This document shows positions 58,176 to 64,000 of a stretch of 64,000 bases of DNA, piece after piece. Below the pieces are notes generated by a model. The model saw only the letters and a list, made by a program, of their open reading frames with translations, was not told where the DNA came from and made no database searches. Numbering within the stretch: position 1 is the first letter of the stretch; each line of letters starts with the position of its first letter. The stretch is from Pseudomonas sp. sp1636. Its GTDB lineage: Bacteria; Pseudomonadota; Gammaproteobacteria; Pseudomonadales; Pseudomonadaceae. The position numbers and the translations under genes are program-made. Where the stretch lies: the NCBI RefSeq assembly GCF_030376615.1, contig NZ_JARRAB010000016.1, positions 1 to 64,000 on the forward strand, given 5' to 3'.

Positions 58176-59293
58176 GCACTGTGCTCCAGGGGCCGCGGCG
58201 CCGGCAGAAAGCGCCCCGGCAGATAAGGGGTGGGGTCGATGGCCGCGGGTTCCTTGAACAGTTGCGCGGCGAGCAACTGGGCGCTGCCCGGCGCGGTGGT
58301 GACGCCGAGCCCTTCGTGGCCGACCGCCAGCCACAGGCCGGGCTGCTGCGGATGCTCGCCGAGCAGTGGCAGGCCGTCCGGGGTGGCGGCCCGGAAGCCG
58401 CTCCAGCTGCGGATGGCGTTGAGTTTGCCCAGCTCCGGCAGGTAATCCAGGGCGCGGCGCAGCAGGCGCGCCAGCACCGGGCCTTCGACCTGCGGGTCGA
58501 GGCTGTCGAACTGCCGCGAGGAACCGAGCAGGATCTGCCCGGTCGGTCGTGGCTGCGCGTTGAAGGCCACCGAGGTGCCGCTGCTGGCATGGGCGCTGCT
58601 GGCGTAGCCGAGCTCGACCAGCTGATGCTGGATGCGCCCGGGGTAGCGGTCGGTGATCAGCAGGTGGCCCTTCTTCGGCCGGATCGGCAACTCGGGGCAC
58701 AGCTCGCTGGCGTGGATGCCGCCCGCCAGCACCACGGCCTCGGCCGTCAGCCAGCGGCCATCGGCCAGGCGCACGCGGTTGCCGTCGATCTCGCTGACCT
58801 GGGCGCATTGCTGGCGGATGCGCCCGCCGCCTTGCTCAAGCAGCCAGCGCGCGGCATTCGGCGCGTAGAGGATGGCGTCGCCGCCGACCTTCAGCGCCCC
58901 GGCCAGATCCTGGCGCAGCATCGGTTCGGCCTGGCGCAGGGCTGCGCCGTCGAGCATCTGGCAGGCGATGCCCTGGGCGCTGAGGGTTTCCCGCTTGTGT
59001 TCGGCGGCCTGCAGCTCCTCGCGGTCGGCGGCCAGCCACAGGGTGCCGCAGTTGCGGTAGGCGCAGTCCGCGTCGAGCTGTGGCGCCCATTGCCGCCACA
59101 GCGCGATGGAGTAGCGGCTCAGCGCCAGTTCCGCCGGGTTGTCGTCCATCGCCACCAGATGGCCCATGCCCACCGCCGTGGCGCCGCCGCGCTGGCTGTC
59201 CAGCACCAGCACGTCGAGGCCGCGGCGGGCGAATTCGTGGGCGCAGGCGCTGCCGACTATGCCGGCACCGACGACGATGATCTCGGCATTCAT
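58172..59293 (-). CDS. D-hydroxyproline dehydrogenase, catalytic FAD (DAO-type) subunit
   Basis: 373 aa, starting [24 protein letters not shown]-family flavoprotein: FAD motif [11 protein letters not shown] (residues 8-18), [16 protein letters not shown], and C-terminal [19 protein letters not shown] with [18 protein letters not shown]. It oxidises D-hydroxyproline to pyrroline-4-hydroxy-2-carboxylate. Start overlaps the epimerase stop (ATGA). Confidence 0.9.
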   Translation of the reverse strand: MNAEIIVVGAGIVGSACAHEFARRGLDVLVLDSQRGGATAVGMGHLVAMDDNPAELALSRYSIALWRQWAPQLDADCAYRNCGTLWLAADREELQAAEHKRETLSAQGIACQMLDGAALRQAEPMLRQDLAGALKVGGDAILYAPNAARWLLEQGGGRIRQQCAQVSEIDGNRVRLADGRWLTAEAVVLAGGIHASELCPELPIRPKKGHLLITDRYPGRIQHQLVELGYASSAHASSGTSVAFNAQPRPTGQILLGSSRQFDSLDPQVEGPVLARLLRRALDYLPELGKLNAIRSWSGFRAATPDGLPLLGEHPQQPGLWLAVGHEGLGVTTAPGSAQLLAAQLFKEPAAIDPTPYLPGRFLPAPRPLEHSA

Positions 59294-60225
59294 GGGCGAA
59301 TGCCCCAGGCGAAAGGATCGTCGTCCTCCAGCAACAGGGTGGCCTCGGCGCTGAGGTGGGCGCGCCCGCGAATGGTCGGGACGATACGGCCGTCGGCCTG
59401 CCACTCGTAGCTGGCCTCGAACTGGCTGCCGATCACGCTGGCCTGGCGCCACAACTGACCGGGCTGCAGTTTGCCGTCGGCGGCCAGGCAGGCCAGCTTG
59501 GCGCTGGTGCCGGTGCCGCAGGGCGAGCGGTCGTAGGCCTTGCCGGGACACAATACAAAGTTGCGACTGTCGGCTTCGGCGTCGTCGGCAAACAGCTCGA
59601 TATGGTCGATCTCGCCGCCGTCCTCGCCACGGATGGCCTGTTGTTCCAGCGCTTGGCGCACCGCCCAGCAATAGGCGGTCAGCGCCTCGAGGTTGTCGCC
59701 GGCGATGCGCTGGCCGTGCTCGGCGATCAGGAAGAACCAGTTGCCGCCCCAGGCGATGTCGCCCGTGACCTCGCCGAGGCCCGGCACCTGCAGGCTGACC
59801 GCCTGACGGTAGCGGTAGGCCGGCACGTTGCGCACGCTCACCGAGCGATCCTCATGCAGGGTGGCCAGGACAGTGCCGACCGGGGTTTCGATGCGGTGCA
59901 GGCCAGGCTGGATACGGCCGAGGTGAGCGAGGGAAATTATCAGGCCGATGGTGCCGTGGCCGCACATGCCCAGATAACCGCTGTTGTTGAAGAAGATCAC
60001 TCCGGCGCTGGCGCTGGGATCCACTGGCTGGCACAGCAGCGCGCCGACCAGCACATCGCTGCCGCGCGGTTCGAGCATGCTGGCGGCGCGCCAGTGGTCG
60101 AAGCGTTCGGCCAACAGCTGGCGGCGCTCGCTCATGCTGCCGTGGCCCAAGTCCGGAAAACCCTCGAGCACCAGGCGGGTCGGCTCGCCGCCGGTGTGGG
60201 AATCGATGACGCGGATGCGTTTCAT
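59290..60225 (-). CDS. lhpA: 4-hydroxyproline 2-epimerase
   Basis: 311 aa, starting [19 protein letters not shown]. Both catalytic cysteines are present: C88 in [13 protein letters not shown] and C236 in [14 protein letters not shown], as required for the two-base epimerase mechanism. It converts trans-4-hydroxy-L-proline to cis-4-hydroxy-D-proline, the entry to the pathway. First gene of a four-enzyme unit joined by 4-bp overlaps. Divergent from the ABC exporter, with a 267-bp promoter region. Confidence 0.93.
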   Translation of the reverse strand: MKRIRVIDSHTGGEPTRLVLEGFPDLGHGSMSERRQLLAERFDHWRAASMLEPRGSDVLVGALLCQPVDPSASAGVIFFNNSGYLGMCGHGTIGLIISLAHLGRIQPGLHRIETPVGTVLATLHEDRSVSVRNVPAYRYRQAVSLQVPGLGEVTGDIAWGGNWFFLIAEHGQRIAGDNLEALTAYCWAVRQALEQQAIRGEDGGEIDHIELFADDAEADSRNFVLCPGKAYDRSPCGTGTSAKLACLAADGKLQPGQLWRQASVIGSQFEASYEWQADGRIVPTIRGRAHLSAEATLLLEDDDPFAWGIRP

Positions 60226-60492
60226 GGCTGTCACCTGCACTGAAAAGGTCGGTACAAGGGTGGCCGCTCGAGGGCTTGGCGGCTTGAGGGTTTTATCGGA
60301 GGGGGATGACGAAATCGGCACAGCGTCAGGCGAGAAAGCCGAGCGATTGCCAGAGCCTGCAGGCGATCCTCTGCTGCCGAGATTCCAGCATCGCGCCCAA
60401 GTGGGGTAAGGTCGTTGCGACGGCTCCTTTAAACCCAGGAGAGCGGCGCTGCGGAGGCTTAGCTGTCCCCGCTTGGCTGAGCAGGAGGCCCT

Positions 60493-62388
60493 ATGACAAA
60501 CCCCGTTGAGCAGCAGGACGTGCAGCCCGCCCGTACTCCTGAGCCTGGCGCCAACAGCGCCGCCGAGGACACCGCCAGCGGCGCCGCCGCGGTCGAACGC
60601 GCGGCCAGTGCCCGTGGCGACCTCGGAGTGATCGTCGAGCTGCTGCCCTACCTGCGGCCCTACGTCGGACGCATCGCCCTGGCGCTGCTGCTGATCGTCG
60701 CCGCCAAGCTGGTCAACCTGTATGTGCCGGTCGCCCTCAAACAGATAGTCGATGGCTTGAATGTCGAACCCAGCCTGTTGCTGCTGCCGGTCGGCCTGCT
60801 CCTGGCCTATGGCGCGGCGCGCATCGGCGTGACCCTGTTCAACGAACTGCGTCAGGTGGTGTTCGCCCGGGTGATGGCGCGAACCTCGCGCCAGGTCACC
60901 CTGAAAGTCTTCGGCCATCTGCTCGGCCTCAGCCTGAAGTTCCACCTGGATCGCCGCACCGGCGGCGTGGCCCGTGACGTGGAGCGCGGCGGCAGTGCGA
61001 TTGCCGAACTGCTCGACTGGACGCTCTACAGCATAGTGCCGACCCTGCTCGAGGTGCTGTTGGTGACGGCCGTGCTGGTCTGGGCCTACGACTGGGGCTT
61101 CGCCTTCATCACCTTGGGCACGCTGTTGGCCTACAGCCTGTGGACCCTGGCGGTGACCGAGTGGCGCACGCGTTTCTACCGCGCCGCGGTGGAGGCCGAT
61201 ACCCACGCCAACGAGCGCGCGGTGGACTCGCTGCTCAACTACGAGACGGTCAAGTACTTCAACAACGAAGCGCACGAGGCCGGGCGCTACGACCAGAACC
61301 TGCGCCACTTGGAAAACGCCAAGGTCAAGTCAATCCAGTCGCTGGCGCTGCTCAATCTCGGGCAATCCGCGGTGATCGCCATCGGCGTCAGCGCCATGAT
61401 GTGGCGGGCCGCCGCGGGGGTGGTGGCCGGCGAGCTGAGCATCGGCGACCTGGTGCTGGTCAACGCCTATCTGCTGCAACTGTCGGCCCCGCTGTTCGTG
61501 CTGGGCATGATGTACCGCCAGGTCAAGCAGGCGCTGACCAATATGGAGCGGCTGTTCGGCCTGCTCGACCAGCGCCAGGACGTGCAGGACGCCCCCAGCG
61601 CCCAGCCGCTGCTAGCCAGCCGACCGCGCCTGAGTTTCGAGCAGGTGCACTTCGGCTATGACCCGCGCCGGGAGATCCTGCATGGCGTGAGTTTCGAGGT
61701 GCCGCCCGGCGGCACGGTGGCGGTGGTCGGCCATTCGGGCTCGGGCAAGTCGACCCTGGCGCGCCTGCTGTACCGTTTCTACGACGTCGATGGCGGGCAT
61801 ATCCGCATCGACGGCCAGGATCTGCGCGAGCTGACTCAGGCCTCGCTGCGCGCCGCCATCGGCATAGTTCCGCAGGATACTGTGCTGTTCAACGACAGCA
61901 TCTATTACAACATCGGCTACGGCCGCCCCGAGGCCAGCCGCGCGGAGGTCGAGGCGGCCGCCCGCGCCGCGCATATCCACGAGTTCATCGAACGCCTGCC
62001 GGACGGTTACCAGACCCAGGTCGGCGAACGCGGCCTCAAGCTGTCCGGCGGCGAGAAACAGCGGGTGGCAATCGCCCGCGCCTTGCTGAAGAACCCGGCC
62101 ATCCTGATCTTCGACGAGGCCACCTCGGCGCTGGACTCCCAGTCGGAGAAGGCCATCCAGGCCGCGCTCGAGCGCATCCAGGTCGGCCGCACCACCCTGG
62201 TGATCGCCCATCGCCTGTCCACGGTGATGAATGCCGACCGGATCCTGGTGCTGGATGCCGGGCGCATCATCGAAAGCGGCAGCCACCGCGAGTTGCTGGC
62301 GGCCGGCGGCAGCTACGCGCAGATGTGGCGGTTGCAGCAGCAGGAGCCGGTTGCCGGGCCATCGCCGCGGCCTGAGCTCCCCCACTAG
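60493..62388 (+). CDS. Atm1/HMT1-type ABC exporter (half-transporter, fused membrane and ATPase domains)
   Basis: 631 aa, start preceded by AGGAGG. A charged, Ala/Glu-rich N-terminal extension (about 45 residues) leads into six membrane segments (about 60-340), with [19 protein letters not shown], a sequence diagnostic of the Atm1/ABCB7 group. The ATPase domain has Walker [10 protein letters not shown], signature [15 protein letters not shown] and Walker [17 protein letters not shown]. Bacterial members export glutathione-metal or related conjugates. No link to the adjacent hydroxyproline genes is evident. Confidence 0.92.
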   Translation: MTNPVEQQDVQPARTPEPGANSAAEDTASGAAAVERAASARGDLGVIVELLPYLRPYVGRIALALLLIVAAKLVNLYVPVALKQIVDGLNVEPSLLLLPVGLLLAYGAARIGVTLFNELRQVVFARVMARTSRQVTLKVFGHLLGLSLKFHLDRRTGGVARDVERGGSAIAELLDWTLYSIVPTLLEVLLVTAVLVWAYDWGFAFITLGTLLAYSLWTLAVTEWRTRFYRAAVEADTHANERAVDSLLNYETVKYFNNEAHEAGRYDQNLRHLENAKVKSIQSLALLNLGQSAVIAIGVSAMMWRAAAGVVAGELSIGDLVLVNAYLLQLSAPLFVLGMMYRQVKQALTNMERLFGLLDQRQDVQDAPSAQPLLASRPRLSFEQVHFGYDPRREILHGVSFEVPPGGTVAVVGHSGSGKSTLARLLYRFYDVDGGHIRIDGQDLRELTQASLRAAIGIVPQDTVLFNDSIYYNIGYGRPEASRAEVEAAARAAHIHEFIERLPDGYQTQVGERGLKLSGGEKQRVAIARALLKNPAILIFDEATSALDSQSEKAIQAALERIQVGRTTLVIAHRLSTVMNADRILVLDAGRIIESGSHRELLAAGGSYAQMWRLQQQEPVAGPSPRPELPH

Positions 62389-62806
62389 CCCAGCTGCACG
62401 CGGTGAGTTCAGTGGCGGGGCGCGATGCAGGTGGTTGTTGGGTCAGGCGTGCAGAAGCTGGGCGTGCTCGAAGCGGACGTTCAGAAAAATAAATCTCTCC
62501 CCCCTGCCGTTAAGAAGCAGGGCGGGTAGGCTTTGGATCTTGACGCAGGATCGGCTAATGGGTGTCCCCGATTGTTTTTTGACATGTGGCGAAATCAAAT
62601 TTGACCCGGCCAAGCGCCCACAACTCAGAGGGGGTTTCAGTCTTCGGATTGCCAGAGTGGTCTGATGTGCTTGCTGTTGATGGCGCGGCACTGCTCAGCC
62701 CGAACCAGATTGAGTTGGCAGTAAGGTTGCTCGTGCCGACTGCGAAAGTAGCCCTGAGTGGTGAGGTACGTAGTTGCGCCAAATCTGATCAATCTCTCAC
62801 CCCCGC
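62389..62806. other. Gap between convergent genes
   Basis: About 420 bp without a convincing gene. A short plus-strand frame (62586-62846) reads protein-like for about 60 codons (LPEWSDVLAVDGAALLSP) but lacks a ribosome-binding site and runs into the malate dehydrogenase gene on the other strand. A pairable segment CCCCCCTGCC/GGCGGG lies near 62500-62526. Possibly a gene remnant. Confidence 0.4.
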
Positions 62807-63736
62807 TCACAACGCCTTCATTTCAGCAATATCACGCACCACCTGATCTGCAGAGCGGTCGAACATCGCCTGCTCCTGCGCATCCAAAGACAACTCGATC
62901 ACCCGCGCAATCCCCTCCTCTGCCAGCACACAGGGGACACCCATGGCAATACCTGTTCGCCCGTACTCGCCCTCGAGAATCGCGACCGTCGGCAAAATAC
63001 GGTTTCGCCCATTGGCGATAGCGTCCACCATCTGTGCAATTGCCACGCCTGGCGCATCGCAGGCGCTCCCCAGCTTCTTCAAACCCAGAATCTCGCCGCC
63101 ACCCTGACGTGTGCGCTCCACAATCCGCTCTATCTGCTGACTGGACAGGAAGTGAGACAGCGGCACCGAACCGACCGCACAGTATCGCATCAGCGGCACC
63201 ATGCTATCGCCATGCCCTCCCAGCACCAGCGCCGTGATATCCCGGGCAGAAAACCCTGTCTCCTCGGCAATGAAACACTTCATGCGCGCGGTATCCAGCA
63301 CCCCCGCCTGCCCGAACACCCTGTCGCGTCCCAGCTCACTGAGACTCCACGCCCGATAGGTCAGTACGTCGACCGGGTTCGACACCACCAACACCGTCGC
63401 CGCCGGAGCATGACGATTAATATCCTGCATGATGCCATCGAGAATTGGCAGATTGATACTCAATACATCCTGACGCGACTGACCAGGCTTGCGGGGCACA
63501 CCCGCCGTAATCACCACCAGGTCAGAATCCTGCAGCAATTCGGCATTGGATCCGCCGTAAACCCTGGTATCAGAACCTGACTCAACGGCCGCCTGCCAGA
63601 CGTCCAGCGCCTTGCCCTGGGCCAACGCACCCTGCACATCAATCAACATCAACTCACGACAGAACTCTTCCCGGGCGATGATCTGTGCCGCCGCCTCACC
63701 CACCATGCCGGCACCCACAATTGATAGCTTGTTCAC
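62807..63736 (-). CDS. mdh: LDH-type malate dehydrogenase
   Basis: 309 aa from GTG at 63736 (VNKLSIVGAGMVGEAAA), with GGAGG seven bases upstream. NAD-binding GAGMVGEAAA, VVSNPVDVLTYRAW, and catalytic His in LVLGGHGDSMVPLMRY. The substrate-loop arginine set is in GVPRKPGQSRQDV, matching LDH-like MDHs (MDH rather than LDH is inferred from R-K-P-G-Q-S-R). Usual length. It would interconvert malate and oxaloacetate. Confidence 0.9.
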   Translation of the reverse strand: MNKLSIVGAGMVGEAAAQIIAREEFCRELMLIDVQGALAQGKALDVWQAAVESGSDTRVYGGSNAELLQDSDLVVITAGVPRKPGQSRQDVLSINLPILDGIMQDINRHAPAATVLVVSNPVDVLTYRAWSLSELGRDRVFGQAGVLDTARMKCFIAEETGFSARDITALVLGGHGDSMVPLMRYCAVGSVPLSHFLSSQQIERIVERTRQGGGEILGLKKLGSACDAPGVAIAQMVDAIANGRNRILPTVAILEGEYGRTGIAMGVPCVLAEEGIARVIELSLDAQEQAMFDRSADQVVRDIAEMKAL

Positions 63737-63808
63737 CTCATACCTCCCCGGCGCGCGCGCCACCAGCAACACGCCCACCTATACAGAGAAGTATTACCCG
63801 TTAATGCA

Positions 63809-63832
63809 AAAAGGCCACCCGAAGGTGGCCTG
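63809..63832 (-). terminator. Terminator of the gene at the right edge
   Basis: On the minus strand AGGCCACC-TTCG-GGTGGCCT (63813-63832) is followed by TTTTTGC. A stable tetraloop hairpin placed after the partial gene ending at 63965. Confidence 0.82.
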
Positions 63833-63897
63833 TTGTTTTACCTGCTTTTCGCCATTCCCATGGCGGCATTACTTCAGCGAGGTAGCCTGGGTGACCA

Positions 63898-63962
63898 CTG
63901 GTGGAAAACGCTCCGCGGTTTTCCACCCTACGCGGACTTGAAGGCCCTGTAGGGTGGGCAAC
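63898..63962. repeat. GGTGGAAA-type inverted repeat, copy B
   Basis: GGTGGAAAAC...GTTTTCCACC (63899-63927) with CGCTCCGCG between, followed by CCTACGCGG...GTAGGGTGGGC. Related to copy A at 35943-35973. Confidence 0.75.
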
Positions 63963-63964
63963 GT

Positions 63965-64000
63965 TTACTTGCCCACCAGCTTCTGCGACAGGACAGCGGC
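63965..64000 (-). CDS. 3' end of an unidentified gene, cut by the window edge
   Basis: The last 11 codons before TAA (63965-63967) read AAVLSQKLVGK. The stop, the following repeat and the terminator at 63809-63832 support a real gene end. Too short to name. Confidence 0.4.
   Translation of the reverse strand, partial: AAVLSQKLVGK

Overview
The window is from a high-GC gammaproteobacterium, almost certainly Pseudomonas. The core gene order (mksFEB, leuA-holD-rimI, can, ychF-pth-rplY-prs-tRNA-Gln x2-ispE-lolB, hemA-prfA-prmC-moeB-murI-pagL, phr, hemH, uraA-upp, hpt) is the order I recall from P. aeruginosa. The PagL, bL25, Prs and cryptic psi proteins are Pseudomonas-like.

Layout. (1) 1-3.7 kb: an envelope lipid-transport operon, two half-size PqiA/LetA proteins and a six-domain MCE protein. 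(2) 3.7-9.4 kb: the MksBEF condensin on the minus strand, with an unknown gene divergent to it. (3) 9.6-12 kb: carboxynorspermidine decarboxylase and dehydrogenase, the alternative polyamine route. (4) 12.3-17.8 kb: leuA, a HolD-like psi subunit, rimI, a stand-alone receiver protein, carbonic anhydrase and an EamA exporter. (5) 17.8-22.4 kb: a small decayed accessory island. It holds a YhfG-Fic pair whose Fic frame has ATT where the start should be, a phage-type regulator beside a broken BRO-type antirepressor, DUF3087, a Gfa-like protein, an integrase remnant and an intact HigBA system, and it ends at tRNA-Met. (6) 22.5-35.3 kb: translation, nucleotide, haem and cell-wall housekeeping genes. 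(7) 35.5-40.8 kb: a tightly overlapping minus-strand operon resembling light-response modules (renalase-like flavoprotein, truncated DUF523/DUF1722, MerR/LitR-like regulator, photolyase, 75-aa protein, DUF2878). (8) 41-45.8 kb: SDR, hemH, uraA-upp, hpt.

(9) 45.9-60.2 kb: a hydroxyproline catabolic superlocus. One minus-strand unit carries 4-hydroxyproline 2-epimerase, a three-subunit D-hydroxyproline dehydrogenase and a PAS-AraC regulator. The other carries an ABC amino-acid transporter, a fused aconitase-X protein (cis-3-hydroxyproline dehydratase type), a second proline-racemase-family enzyme lacking both usual catalytic cysteines, a pyrroline-4-hydroxy-2-carboxylate deaminase and an alpha-ketoglutarate-semialdehyde dehydrogenase. 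A convergent Ldh-type reductase completes the 3-hydroxyproline branch. Two promoters share the palindromic motif TTTCGTATACG, but no obvious repressor for it lies in the window. (10) 60.5-64 kb: an Atm1-like ABC exporter, an LDH-type malate dehydrogenase and the tail of an unidentified gene.

Several families of small inverted repeats are scattered between genes. In three places (near 19.05, 35.25 and 35.97 kb) the stop codon of a gene lies inside or at the edge of such a repeat. I found no intact insertion sequence, CRISPR array or rRNA gene.
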